This document shows, in pieces, positions 23,971 to 33,600 of a stretch of DNA of 64,000 bases. The translations under genes were made by a program, and so were the position numbers. Under the pieces are notes generated by a model. It was not told the DNA's origin, did no database searches, and saw only the letters and a list, made by a program, of their open reading frames with translations. Numbering within the stretch: the stretch's first letter is position 1; each line of letters opens with the position of its first letter. The DNA is from Roseobacter cerasinus (GTDB lineage: Bacteria; Pseudomonadota; Alphaproteobacteria; Rhodobacterales; Rhodobacteraceae): NCBI RefSeq assembly GCF_009811755.1, contig NZ_BLIV01000004.1, positions 1-64,000 on the forward strand, in the 5' to 3' direction.

Positions 23971-24953
23971 GCCAAGGCGGCCTCGACCCGGGGCCAGTGC
24001 AGGGCATGAGGCAAGCCAAGGCGTAGCCAGCGGGCGTTGTAGGGGAAGATTCGGCTCCAGATGTGATGTCGGGCGAGGCGGGTCTGCCACGCCGCTGCGT
24101 CATCAACCTCGTAGAGGCGGAAGAGCGTCGTGCCACCCTGAAGCTGTGCCCCGGCCCCTGTCATGAGATGATCCAGCCGGTTTGCATCCTGTTGCAATCG
24201 GGCGCGGGTCTGTCTTGCCCATCGCTGGTCGGCCAAGGCTGCAGCCCCAATTTGCAGAGCCGGGCCAGACACGGCCCAGGGTCCGAGAGTTGTGCGCAGT
24301 TGCGAGACCAGTTGAGGATCGCCCGCGACGAAGCCCAGCCGCAGCCCGGCCAGCCCCCAGAATTTGCCAAAGCTTTTCAAGACAAGGGTTCCGGGTCGCG
24401 CCGCCAGGGCAATCAACGTCTCAGAGGGCGTCACGTCGCAGAAGCTTTCGTCGATGATGGTCAAGGCAGCCTCCGGTGCTGGCAATGTTTCGGCCGTCCA
24501 CCGGGTGCCGTCTGGGTTGTTAGGATGCACGACAACCTGTGCGTCGCTGTGCCCTTTGCTCACGATCGACCAGCCATGGGCCTCGAAGGCCGCAGCATGT
24601 TCGTTATAGGTTGGCGCGGGAATGCGGACGCTGGCGGCAGGCCGCAGTCGCGGGATCTGTGCGATGAGCGCGGACGCCCCCGGCGCGGCCAGCAGATCCG
24701 CCTCGGCTGGCACGTCCCAAAAGCCGCGCGCCGCCGCCATAAGGCGTGCCTCGGCTGCCTTGTCAGGCAGAGCTGTACAGGCGTCATGCGCCAGAGCCTG
24801 TGGCGGATAGGGGTGCGGGTTTATCCCTGTGGAAAGGTCGATCCAGCCGATTCGGTTGCCGCCGAATTTCGCAACCGCAGCATCCAGGCCGCCACCGTGA
24901 TCGCGTTCCTGTTTCGTCAACGCTCTGTTCCCACACTGATGAAGTTGGCGCAA
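23967..24953 (-). CDS. cobC: threonine-phosphate decarboxylase (CobC)
   Basis: The gene encodes up to 328 aa, a PLP-dependent fold-type I enzyme making aminopropanol phosphate for cobalamin. The segments [29 protein letters not shown] and [10 protein letters not shown] match the family, and the PLP Lys is in [19 protein letters not shown]. The start is uncertain: the ATG at 24951-24953 has no ribosome-binding site. A TTG at 24918-24920 ([11 protein letters not shown]) is preceded by GGGAACAGA and fits family length better. Confidence 0.92.
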   Translation of the reverse strand: MRQLHQCGNRALTKQERDHGGGLDAAVAKFGGNRIGWIDLSTGINPHPYPPQALAHDACTALPDKAAEARLMAAARGFWDVPAEADLLAAPGASALIAQIPRLRPAASVRIPAPTYNEHAAAFEAHGWSIVSKGHSDAQVVVHPNNPDGTRWTAETLPAPEAALTIIDESFCDVTPSETLIALAARPGTLVLKSFGKFWGLAGLRLGFVAGDPQLVSQLRTTLGPWAVSGPALQIGAAALADQRWARQTRARLQQDANRLDHLMTGAGAQLQGGTTLFRLYEVDDAAAWQTRLARHHIWSRIFPYNARWLRLGLPHALHWPRVEAALA

Positions 24954-25038
24954 AATCGCAGCTTTGCCTTGTGCAGAAAGCGGAAATCAGCCGGTTAATC
25001 AAGTCTGACCGCAAATCATAAAGTTGTCAGCGAATGCT

Positions 25039-25053
25039 TAATGGTTTGTTAAC
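25039..25053. promoter_or_regulatory. CtrA-type site TTAA-N7-TTAA
   Basis: TTAA at 25039-25042 and TTAA at 25050-25053 have exactly seven bases between them and a following CC. This is the full CtrA consensus of alphaproteobacteria. It lies 65 bases before the receiver-protein start codon. A second inverted repeat, TTGTT/AACAA, lies closer to the gene at about 25073-25091. Confidence 0.6.
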
Positions 25054-25117
25054 CTTTGAGGCACACGACAGTTGTTACAGTGTGCAACAATTCCGGAGCA
25101 TCCGGATTGGAGGACAG

Positions 25118-25498
25118 ATGAAGGTTCTGATTGTCGAGAGCCAAAACGATCTGGCTCATATATGGAAAAGGCATCTCGAACGGCTGGGCATGCAGGTTGT
25201 GTCTGCGTGCGGGCAGGCGGATGCCATACGGCACCTGAGCAAATACGGCACGGATGTCATCATTATGGATCTGGTGCTTGAGGAAGGCTCGGCCCTGGCT
25301 GTGGCGGACTATGCAAGCTATCGCCAACCCGATGCGAAGGTGATCTTTGTCACCAACACGTCGTTCTTTTCGGACGGGTCGATCTTTTCGCATTCAACCA
25401 ATGCTTGCGCTTTTGTGCAAAGCGCGACGCCCCCGGACGATCTGGCCGCTATGGTTGAACACTATGGCGCGACGCCCCCACAGTCGGGCGCCGCGTAA
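25118..25498 (+). CDS. single-domain response regulator (atypical receiver)
   Basis: The gene encodes 126 aa, a CheY-like receiver with no output domain. The start MKVLIVESQ follows GGAGGA. The phospho-acceptor is D51 in VIIMDLVLEEG. The acidic pocket is reduced (VES instead of DD at residues 7-8), and the conserved Lys of the beta5 loop is replaced (FVQSATPPDD). Phosphorylation chemistry may therefore be altered. The upstream CtrA-type site suggests membership in the CtrA regulon. The partner is unknown. Confidence 0.88.
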   Translation: MKVLIVESQNDLAHIWKRHLERLGMQVVSACGQADAIRHLSKYGTDVIIMDLVLEEGSALAVADYASYRQPDAKVIFVTNTSFFSDGSIFSHSTNACAFVQSATPPDDLAAMVEHYGATPPQSGAA

Positions 25499-25510
25499 CA
25501 GCGTGTCATT

Positions 25511-26485
25511 TCAGCCGCGGTGATGCGGTGCCATAAAATCAAGCTCTGGCCCCAGCGGGATGATCCGGTGGGGGTTAATTGTCTCGTGACTATAGTGGTA
25601 GTGCCGGATGATATGGGCGAAGTTCACGGTCTCAGTCACGCCCGAGGTCTGGTAGAGGTCGCGGACATAGGCCCAGAGGTTGGGATAGTCGATCAACCGC
25701 TTGCGGTTGCATTTGAAGTGCCCGTGATAGACTGGATCGAACCGCACAAGCGTTGTGAACAGGCGCCAATCCGTCTCTGTCAGTTGCGCGCCCATCAGGT
25801 AGCGCTGCTCTGACATCCGTGCCTCCAGCCAGTCCAGCGTGTCAAACAGCGGCGCGATGGCAGTATCATAGGCCTCTTGCGTGGTGGCGAACCCGGCTTT
25901 GTAGACCCCGTTGTTCACCGTATCATAAATCCGGTCGTTCACCGGCGCGATGGCCGCGCGCAGCTCTTCTGGCCAGTAGTCATCCGTGTTGCCGGTGAGC
26001 CCGTTGAAGGCGGAGTTGAACATGCGGATGATCTCGGAGCTTTCGTTGCTCACGATGGTTTCACGCTCTTTGTCCCAGAGGATCGGCACGGTCACGCGGC
26101 TGGTGATCTGCGGGTCAGCCTTGAGGTAGATGTCGCGGGCAAAGGGCAGGCCATAGAGCGTGTCGCCAGTGGCGCCGTGATCGTCAGTTTCGAAGGTCCA
26201 GCCGTCGGTCAGCATGTCAGGGTGCACAACTGATACCGAGATATGCTTTGTCAGCGCTTTGAGCTGTCGGAAGATCAGCGTGCGATGCGCCCAGGGGCAG
26301 GCGTGGCTGACATAGAGGTGATAGCGGCCCGAATCGGGTGTGAAGCCGCCGGTGCCTGAGGGGCCGGGAGCGCCGTCCGGCGTGATCCAATTGCGGAATT
26401 TCGCCTCTGACCGTTTGAATTTTCCGCCCGTGGAGGTGGTGTCATACCATCTGTCGTGCCACGCGCCATCTACCAAGAGACCCAT
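25511..26485 (-). CDS. glutathionyl-hydroquinone reductase (ECM4/YqjG family glutathione transferase)
   Basis: The gene encodes 324 aa. The catalytic Cys lies in HLYVSHACPWAHRTLIF (about 56-72), the CPWA motif of xi-class GSTs. C-terminal landmarks are VYKAGFATTQEAYD and HGHFKCNRKRLIDYPNLWAY. The enzyme reduces glutathionyl-hydroquinones and helps recover from quinone stress. It is convergent with the receiver gene, ending 13 bp from it. Confidence 0.93.
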   Translation of the reverse strand: MGLLVDGAWHDRWYDTTSTGGKFKRSEAKFRNWITPDGAPGPSGTGGFTPDSGRYHLYVSHACPWAHRTLIFRQLKALTKHISVSVVHPDMLTDGWTFETDDHGATGDTLYGLPFARDIYLKADPQITSRVTVPILWDKERETIVSNESSEIIRMFNSAFNGLTGNTDDYWPEELRAAIAPVNDRIYDTVNNGVYKAGFATTQEAYDTAIAPLFDTLDWLEARMSEQRYLMGAQLTETDWRLFTTLVRFDPVYHGHFKCNRKRLIDYPNLWAYVRDLYQTSGVTETVNFAHIIRHYHYSHETINPHRIIPLGPELDFMAPHHRG

Positions 26486-26667
26486 GCCAAACCCCTTCAG
26501 TTATTTGATCTAACGCTAGGCGTATACCCGCTGGCTGACCAGTTGCATTGTTGCGCAGATGACCTGCGCTGTCGCACAGGGCAGGTTGGCTGACATAAAA
26601 ACTTAACTTGATTTTTAGGCGATCCGGGCATCATGTAAGGCCCAGGGGCGACGTAAGGCGTAACGAT

Positions 26668-27018
26668 ATGGAAGCGGTTTTTTCCAAGGAAATTCAAGCG
26701 GGTTTGGATCAGGCCCGAATTGACGCATTGAAGAAATCCTCAAGGTTGAGGGTTCAGGTTGATGGCAAGATCCATCCGGTACTGAGGATGTGGAAAACCG
26801 GCTTTGCGCTGGAGAGCGCCGCACCAGCGCTGCGCGGCTTTGTCGATCTTTACGATGGCAGCATCCACCTGTTTCAGTGTCTGATTATCACCAGCGACGA
26901 CGACGAAGGCGAGCGCCGCTATGAGTTCAAGCGGGCCACGGCTGTGTCGGAAAAACCCGCCGTGGATTTCGAGGTGGCCGACCACGCGCCCGTCGGTCTG
27001 ATCGAAGACGCGCGGTAG
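26668..27018 (+). CDS. hypothetical protein conserved in Rhodobacteraceae
   Basis: The gene encodes 116 aa from MEAVFSKEIQAGLDQARI. A basic N-terminal helix (DALKKSSRLRVQVDGK) precedes a beta-rich body with LRGFVDLYDGSIHLFQCLI and RRYEFKRAT. The basic start followed by beta strands faintly recalls PilZ domains, but the RxxxR and DxSxxG motifs are not clear. No signal peptide or membrane helix is seen. It is convergent with the aminotransferase gene. Confidence 0.75.
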   Translation: MEAVFSKEIQAGLDQARIDALKKSSRLRVQVDGKIHPVLRMWKTGFALESAAPALRGFVDLYDGSIHLFQCLIITSDDDEGERRYEFKRATAVSEKPAVDFEVADHAPVGLIEDAR

Positions 27019-27024
27019 GCTGCG

Positions 27025-28218
27025 TTACTGCAAATCGCTGAAGGCCTTTGCCAGCCGCGCGCAGGCGTCTTTCACCCGCGACCGCTGGGTGCCGATGTTG
27101 AACCGCATGAAGCTCTCGCCACCGCTGCCAAAGCTGGTGCCGTGGTTGGCCGCAATTTCGGCGTCTTCCTGAATGCGCCGGATCACCTCGGTCTGTTCCA
27201 TGCCGGTGCCCGCAAAATCCACCCAGGCGAGATAGGTGCTCTCCAGCGCCATTGAGCGCAGGCCAGGGATCGCATTTATCTCGGCATCAAAGAGTTGGCG
27301 GTTGCCGTTGATGTAACCCACGAGATCCTCCACCCAGGCGGCGCCGTCGGGGCTGTAGGCGGCGCGCGCCATCACGAGGCCGAAGGAGTTGGCCGACATG
27401 CCCAACCCCGCCATGCGGCGCGCAAAGCGCGCGCGCAGGTCTGGGTCTTCGATGATCACATTGCCGGTGTGGTGGCCTGCGAGGTTGAAGGTCTTGCTGG
27501 TGGCCGTCATCATGATCAGCCGGTCGGTGATGCCGTCGATGAGGGCGGCAGGGATATGTCTATGGCCGGGCATCACCAGATCGTGGTGGATTTCATCCGA
27601 GACCAGGATCAGGTCGTGGCGGCGCGCAAAATCGGCCACCTGCTGTAGCTCGCCCCTGCTCCACACCCGCCCGCCCGGGTTATGCGGCGAGCAGAGGATC
27701 ACCATTTTCTCCGATCCGGTCATCTGCGCGTCATAGGCGTCGAAATCCATCTCGTAGCGGCCATCCACGTTGACCAAAGGGCATTCGACGACCTCGCGCT
27801 CTGCAGCTTTGATGACCCGCGCAAAGGCGTGATAGACGGGCGTGAACAGGATCACCCCGTCGCCCGGCTGCGTGAAGGCGTCGATACACATGCCAGTGCC
27901 GTTGACCAGCCCGTGGGTGTTGAAGATCCAGTCTTTCTCGACGTGCCAGCCGTGGCGTGTCTGCATCCACCACTGGATCGCATCGCGGTAGCTGCTCTCA
28001 TCGCCATAATAGCCGTAGACGCCGTGATCAATCATGCCTTGCAGCGCCTGTTGCACGCAGTCTGGCGGATTGAAGTCCATATCCGCCACCCACATCGACA
28101 GCCCGGTGTCGGGTGACACGCCATAAAGGCTCTGCATCCCGTCCCATTTCGCACAGTCCGTGCCGCAGCGGTCGATCACGGTGTCAAAGCGGGCGTCAGG
28201 GGCGGTATCAAGGCTCAT
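27025..28218 (-). CDS. PatB/MalY-type PLP-dependent C-S lyase (aminotransferase class I/II)
   Basis: The gene encodes 397 aa. The start at 28216-28218 was chosen since AGGAGA is properly spaced there; the ATG six bases upstream lies too close to it. It has WVADMDFNPPDCVQQAL near residue 45, HNPGGRVWSR, and the PLP Lys in TATSKTFNLAGHHTGNV. This profile is of cystathionine beta-lyase PatB/MalY enzymes, which cleave C-S bonds to release pyruvate and ammonia. The true substrate is uncertain. Confidence 0.88.
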   Translation of the reverse strand: MSLDTAPDARFDTVIDRCGTDCAKWDGMQSLYGVSPDTGLSMWVADMDFNPPDCVQQALQGMIDHGVYGYYGDESSYRDAIQWWMQTRHGWHVEKDWIFNTHGLVNGTGMCIDAFTQPGDGVILFTPVYHAFARVIKAAEREVVECPLVNVDGRYEMDFDAYDAQMTGSEKMVILCSPHNPGGRVWSRGELQQVADFARRHDLILVSDEIHHDLVMPGHRHIPAALIDGITDRLIMMTATSKTFNLAGHHTGNVIIEDPDLRARFARRMAGLGMSANSFGLVMARAAYSPDGAAWVEDLVGYINGNRQLFDAEINAIPGLRSMALESTYLAWVDFAGTGMEQTEVIRRIQEDAEIAANHGTSFGSGGESFMRFNIGTQRSRVKDACARLAKAFSDLQ

Positions 28219-28316
28219 GGGCATCTCCTGTGTCTGACCGGCAAGCTAGCGGGAATCTCAGGGGCCGCAAGCCCGGTTCAGTTGCACAGACCCGTGGGCT
28301 GGCATACATCCCTCCC

Positions 28317-28835
28317 ATGAAGAGAAAGATTCTGCTGCATCCCGATCCGCGCCTGAAAAAGGTGTCCGCGCCGTTGCCTGATTTGAGCGATGAACTGCGT
28401 GCGCTGGCGGACGATATGCTGGAGACGATGTATGACGCGCCAGGTGTCGGTTTGGCTGCGCCACAGATCGGGATTTTGCAGCGTTTGGTGGTGATGGATT
28501 GCGTCAAGGGCGAAGGCGAGACGCCGCGCCCGCTGATCATGTTCAATCCCGAGATTGTCTCCTCCTCGGATGAGACGAATATCTATGAGGAGGGGTGTCT
28601 GTCGCTGCCAGAGCAGTTTGCCGATGTGACCCGCCCGGCGGAGGTCGAAGTGCGCTGGATCGACCGGGACGGGAACGAGCAGCAAGAGGTGTTTGATGGG
28701 CTTTGGGCCACCTGTGCGCAGCATGAGATCGACCATTTGGATGGCAAGCTCTTCATCGATTATCTCAAACCGCTGAAACGGCAGATGATCACGCGCAAGA
28801 TGGTCAAGATGAAGCGCGAGCTGGCCCGCACGTGA
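28317..28835 (+). CDS. def: peptide deformylase
   Basis: The gene encodes 172 aa and removes the formyl group from nascent N-terminal Met. All three motifs are intact: GVGLAAPQIG, EEGCLSLPEQ (metal Cys) and QHEIDHLDGKLF (two metal His plus catalytic Glu). The start MKRKILLHPDPRLKKVS at 28317 fits the family; a frame open further upstream is not deformylase-like. The stop overlaps the GTG start of the deformylase-like gene. Confidence 0.97.
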   Translation: MKRKILLHPDPRLKKVSAPLPDLSDELRALADDMLETMYDAPGVGLAAPQIGILQRLVVMDCVKGEGETPRPLIMFNPEIVSSSDETNIYEEGCLSLPEQFADVTRPAEVEVRWIDRDGNEQQEVFDGLWATCAQHEIDHLDGKLFIDYLKPLKRQMITRKMVKMKRELART

Positions 28836-29329
28836 CGCAGCGCACCTTGCTTCAATGGCCGGACCCGCGGTTGCGGGCCAAGGCAGCGCCGGTGGCGGAA
28901 ATCAGCGATGAGATCCGCGCGCTTTGGGACGATATGATCGAGATCATGGATGCGATGCCCGGCGTTGGGCTGGCGGCACCTCAGATCGGCGTCATGCTGC
29001 AGGTCGCCGTGGTGGACGCCTCGGACAAACGCGACCGGCGCATTCGGATGGCGAACCCCGAGTTGCTGGATGCCTCGGTGGTGATGCGTGATCATGAGGA
29101 AGCCAGCCCGAACTTGCCCGGCGTATCCGCGACGGTGTCGCGCCCGCGCGGTGTTTCGGTGCAATTTCTGGATGAGACAGGCGCTTCTGTACGGCGCGAT
29201 TTCATGGGGCTGGAGGCGACAAGCGTGCAGCATCAGATCGATCATCTGCAGGGGCGGATGTATTTTGACCGGCTCAGCAAGGTCAAACGGGACATGCTGC
29301 TGCGCAAGGCGCGCAAGCTGCAAAGATAG
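28832..29329 (+). CDS. degenerate peptide deformylase-like protein
   Basis: The gene encodes 165 aa from a GTG overlapping def by 4 bases. The fold and motif 1 (GVGLAAPQIG) are kept. Motif 2, EGCLS, has become EASPN, losing the metal-binding Cys. Motif 3, HEIDH, is HQIDH, losing the catalytic Glu. Deformylase activity is therefore unlikely. The length and reading frame are intact, so it is probably maintained for another role, such as binding, ribosome association or a regulatory partner of Def. Confidence 0.88.
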   Translation: MTQRTLLQWPDPRLRAKAAPVAEISDEIRALWDDMIEIMDAMPGVGLAAPQIGVMLQVAVVDASDKRDRRIRMANPELLDASVVMRDHEEASPNLPGVSATVSRPRGVSVQFLDETGASVRRDFMGLEATSVQHQIDHLQGRMYFDRLSKVKRDMLLRKARKLQR

Positions 29330-29335
29330 CGAGGC

Positions 29336-29410
29336 GGTGGCCTGAAAGCCCACCGCACCTGCCGGGGGCTGACGGCGGTGCAGGCAGGTGGGGTGGGCTT
29401 TCAGGCCACC
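29336..29410. repeat. inverted pair of the 28-nt repeat (copies C and D)
   Basis: Copy C is forward at 29336-29363, copy D inverted at 29383-29410, with a 19-nt spacer. The arms can pair over 28 bases with one mismatch. The whole lies between the degenerate deformylase stop and the fmt ribosome-binding site, so the transcript would carry a strong hairpin just before fmt. Confidence 0.88.
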
Positions 29411-29428
29411 CCTGTCAGGAGTGATGGT

Positions 29429-30334
29429 ATGCGTGTGATCTTTATGGGAACCCCGGCGTTTTCCGTGCCCGTACTCGACGCGCTGGTGGCGGCGGGGCAT
29501 GAAATTGCCTGTGTCTATTGTCAGCCGCCACGTCCGGCGGGGCGGGGCAAGAAGGAGCGCCCCAGCCCCGTGCACCAGCGCGCCCTGGAACTCGACCTGC
29601 CGGTGCGCACACCGGTTTCGCTGCGCGATCCGGAGGCGCAGGCGGCCTTTCGCACTGTAAATGCCGATGTGGCGGTTGTGGTGGCCTATGGGCTGATCCT
29701 GCCGCGCGCGATCCTGGAGGCGCCTGCGCATGGATGCCTGAACATCCACACCAGCCTGCTGCCGCGCTGGCGCGGGGCTGCGCCGATCCATCGGGCGATC
29801 TTGTCCGGCGACACCGAGACCGGGGTCTGCATTATGCAGATGGAGGCGGGGCTTGATACGGGGCCGGTTCTGTTGCGGCAGGCGACGGACATCGGCCCGG
29901 AGGAGACCACCGCGGCGCTGCATGACCGGCTCAGCGCGAAGGGCGCCGGGTTGATCGTCGACGCGCTGTCGCAGATCAACGACCTTTTTCCTGAGCCGCA
30001 GTCCGAGACCGGCGTGACCTATGCCGAAAAGATCGACAAGGCAGTGGCGCGTGTGGATTGGACGCGGGATGCGGTTGAGGTTGACCGCCAGATAAGGGGG
30101 CTGTCGCCGTTTCCCGGGGCCTGGACGATGGATGGCGAGACCCGCATCAAACTGCTGGCCTCACGGGTTGCCGACGGGCGGGGACCTGCCGGTACTGTTC
30201 TGAACGACCCGCTGCGCGTGGCCTGCGGGGAGGGCGCGGTGGAACTCATCCGCTTGCAGCGGGCGGGCAAAGGCGTGCAGGATGCAAAAGATTTCCTGCG
30301 CGGATGGCCGATGCCTCCGGGCAAGCAGCTTTGA
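29429..30334 (+). CDS. fmt: methionyl-tRNA formyltransferase
   Basis: The gene encodes 301 aa and formylates initiator Met-tRNA using 10-formyl-THF. It has [19 protein letters not shown] at the start and [20 protein letters not shown] with the catalytic Asn-His region. [13 protein letters not shown] and the C-terminal tRNA-binding domain with [12 protein letters not shown] follow. The start at 29429 has AGGAGTG upstream. It follows def and the def-like gene across the inverted repeat. Confidence 0.97.
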   Translation: MRVIFMGTPAFSVPVLDALVAAGHEIACVYCQPPRPAGRGKKERPSPVHQRALELDLPVRTPVSLRDPEAQAAFRTVNADVAVVVAYGLILPRAILEAPAHGCLNIHTSLLPRWRGAAPIHRAILSGDTETGVCIMQMEAGLDTGPVLLRQATDIGPEETTAALHDRLSAKGAGLIVDALSQINDLFPEPQSETGVTYAEKIDKAVARVDWTRDAVEVDRQIRGLSPFPGAWTMDGETRIKLLASRVADGRGPAGTVLNDPLRVACGEGAVELIRLQRAGKGVQDAKDFLRGWPMPPGKQL

Positions 30335-30378
30335 CGCAAGTCGGTTGTATGGCGACAGGGTAGAGAGGAGCTCGGCGC

Positions 30379-30615
30379 ATGTTTCCAACCATCATCGGCA
30401 CCGTGGTGATCGCGGGCATTGTCGGATACCTCAGCGAGCGCACCGGCTTTACGCACAATGGTCTTCTGCAGAGCATCGTGATCTGCGTGGGCGGCGCGTT
30501 CGTGTTCTACTTCATTACACTGATGTTCGGCGTCGGGTTTCGCAGTCCAGGGATGAACGCCATTGCCGCCTCCATCGGGGCGCTGATCATCGTGCCGTTT
30601 CACTGGCGCAAGTAA
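30379..30615 (+). CDS. small membrane protein, possibly GlsB/YeaQ/YmgE-like
   Basis: The gene encodes 78 aa with three hydrophobic helices: TIIGTVVIAGIVGYLSE, LLQSIVICVGGAFVFYFITLMFG and NAIAASIGALIIVPFHW. The three-helix, Gly-rich plan is like GlsB/YeaQ/YmgE transglycosylase-associated proteins, but the internal Gly pattern is weak. The function is unknown. A GAGAGGAG ribosome-binding site precedes it. Confidence 0.7.
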   Translation: MFPTIIGTVVIAGIVGYLSERTGFTHNGLLQSIVICVGGAFVFYFITLMFGVGFRSPGMNAIAASIGALIIVPFHWRK

Positions 30616-30618
30616 AAG

Positions 30619-33600
30619 CTATTCCGCCGGGCGCGCCGCAGCAACGGTATCCTCATCTGGCCGGGGTGCCCGCACGCAGAGTCGCAGCAGCGGCGGCACG
30701 GTCAACAGCGTGAGGAAAGCCGACATCGATAGCCCGCCCACAACCACCGCACCGAGGCCGCGATAGAGTTCCGAGCCTTCGCCGGGGAAGACCACGAGCG
30801 GCAGCATTCCGAAGATGGACGTGAGCGTCGACATGAAGATGGGTCGGATGCGATTGCTGGTGGCCTCTTCGATGGCATTGATAGGGGCCATGCCTTCATC
30901 ACGTAGATGATAGAGCGTCTGATGCACAATTAGGATTGCGTTGTTCACAACGATGCCGACGAGAATGATGAACCCCAAAAGCGTCAGCATGTCTAAGGGC
31001 TGGTTGTCGAACTCGTTTAAGAATTCGAACACGCCGCTGAACTCCATATTTGCGATCAGGTTCAATAGTGCCAGCCCGCCGACACCGCCTGCCGCCGCCA
31101 CCGGCACTGAGATGAGGATGACCAGCGGCAGCACGAAGCTTTCAAACAGGATCGCCATCACCAGGAAAACGATGATCAGCGCCACGGCGAGGTTGATCTG
31201 GATGGCCTCCCAGGTCTGGCTGAGCTGGTCGGCGGTGCCCGACACGCTCATGCGGATGCCGGAGGGCAGGCCTTGCTCTCCCAGCGCATCAACCACTTCG
31301 CTTTGCAGCAGCTCCACCGCAGCCTCCAGAGGCAGGGCGTCCGAGGGGCGCACTTCAAGCGTCACGGTGCGCAGCCGGTCACGGTGGCGGATCTCGGTCG
31401 GGCCTGCGGTGACGATCACGTCGGCCAGCGCTGTGACGGGCACAATCTGACCGGAGGGCGTGACCACCGGGTAGTTGCCAATGTCCTGCGTGCGCTGGGC
31501 CAGCTGCAGACCAGGGTCGCCCTTGAGCATCAGGTTCAGCCGTTCTGCCCCCACGGTGATCTCGGCAATGCGTAGCCCGTCGTTGAAGGCGTCCACTGTC
31601 ACGGCCAGATCAGAGGCGGTGAGCCCCGCATCCGCCAGCCGCAATCGGTCCGGGACCAGCCGCACCTCGGGTGCGCCAAGCTCGAGGCCGGGGATCGGCC
31701 GGAACTGATGCCCTTCCGAGCGCGGCAGCAACCCGGCGATGGTGCCGGCAGCCTGTCCGGCCACTGCAAGAATGTCCTCAAGGTCTTGACCGGAGATGTT
31801 CAGCTCGATTGTGCGCCCGCCGCCTACGCCGCGCCCAAAAAGCGATGGCTGGGTCATGAAGCCGAACGTGCCCGGCTCGGCGAAGATCGGACCTGACAAG
31901 ATGGGGATCAAATCACGCGCCCGCGTGCCGTCGACGGCGGCGGCACCGACAAAGCTCGTGCCGCTGAGCGCCACGAAAAAGAAGTTCTCGATGGTGGGCG
32001 TGCCGTCTTCCATCTGCGGCTCGGGTGCCGCCTCCCACAGCGGGCGGGCGGTGGCTTCGATCCTCTGCGCGATGGTCTCGGTGGTGTCGAGGTTGTAGCC
32101 AGGCGGCGGGATGATCAGGCCAAAGACGAGGTTGCGATTGCCTTCGGGAAGGTATTCCAACCGGGGCAGGAAAAAAAACGTAGCAGCTGCGGCCCCACCT
32201 GCGATGGCGGCAACCATGATCAGGCCGACCGCGCGGAACCGCACCGTCATGCGCACGTAGCGCATGACCAACCCATGAAAGCCGCGTGCCAGATGGTCGA
32301 GACCCCAGATGCGCATGATCACCTGTTCGCCCTGTTTCAGCAGGCGGCTGGACAGGGCAGGGATCACCGTGACCGCGACCACCAGCGACAGCAGAACCGA
32401 GACCGAAATGGCGACCGCGATGTCGCGGAAGAGCTGCCCTGCCTCCAACTGCATGATCAGGATCGGGATGAACACCAGCACCGTGGTCAGAGCCGAGACG
32501 AGGATCGCGCCCCAGACCTGTTTCGCGCCTTTGTACGCAGCCTCGCGCCGCGTAAGCCCTTGCTCGCGCAATCGGTAGATGTTCTCCAGCACAACGATGG
32601 CGGCATCGACGATCATGCCAACGGCAAAGGCGATCCCCGCAAGCGAGATCACGTTCAGTGTGCGCCCCGTGGCGGCCATGGCCACGAAAGTGGCCACAAT
32701 GCTGACAGGGATGGCGAGGCTGACCACGACGGTTGCCCGCAAACTTCGTAGAAACGCCAGCAGCACGATGGCCGCCAGAACACCACCAATCCAGATATTC
32801 TGGGTCACCAGATCGATGGCGCCATTTATATAGATCGTCTCGTCGTAGACCTGACGCATCTTCAAACCAGCGTCAGAGACCGGGCCTTCATCAAGCTCTG
32901 TGAGAACCGCGCGCACGGCATCCATGGTTTCGATCACATTGGCGCCAGGCTCGCGCACGATGTTGAACGCGAGCCCCGGCTCGCCGCGAAAGCGCAGGCG
33001 CGCGCCCGGCTTCTGATGTGCAAAGCCCACCTCCGCCACGTCGCCTACACGCACCCGGCCGGAGCCTCCGGCCCCGATTTCAGAGCGCAGCACAACCTCT
33101 TCGATGGCGGCAACTGTGTTCAAGTTGCCCTCGGCGCGTACGACGTAACGGCGCTTGCCTTCCTCCACATCACCAGCGGAGAGCGAGATATTCTCGTTGC
33201 GCAGAATGCGCACCACATCGGGCACGGTGAGATCAAAGCGGGCAAGCTGGCTGGGGTCCACGACCACCTGCAGCTCACGGGTGACGCCGCCAAACACATT
33301 GACGGCCGAGACACCTTCGATACGCTCAATCCTGTCCTGAATGATGTCTTCGACAAAATCCCCATAGGTCGGCATCGACTGGGTGTTGCCGTCCTGTGCC
33401 GTCAAAAGCACCCAGGCGATGGGGCTGTCATCGGAGCCTGAGGTATCGAGCGAGGGCTCACCCGCCTCATCCGGGTAATCCCCCACGCGGTCGAGCCGGT
33501 TCGAGACCAGCAGCAAGGACTGGCTCATGTCGGTGCCGATGCCGAATTCCAGCGTCACTTCGGCCTCACCGGTCTGGGCACGTGAGGTCATCACATCGAG

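Noticed and set aside
28760-29923. 387-codon open frame on the minus strand
   Set aside because: It is antisense to the def-like and fmt genes, which have clear family motifs; high GC keeps the opposite frame open.
30379-30615. Toxin or holin reading of the 78-aa membrane protein
   Set aside because: There is no antitoxin partner or phage context; a three-helix stress-type membrane protein is simpler.
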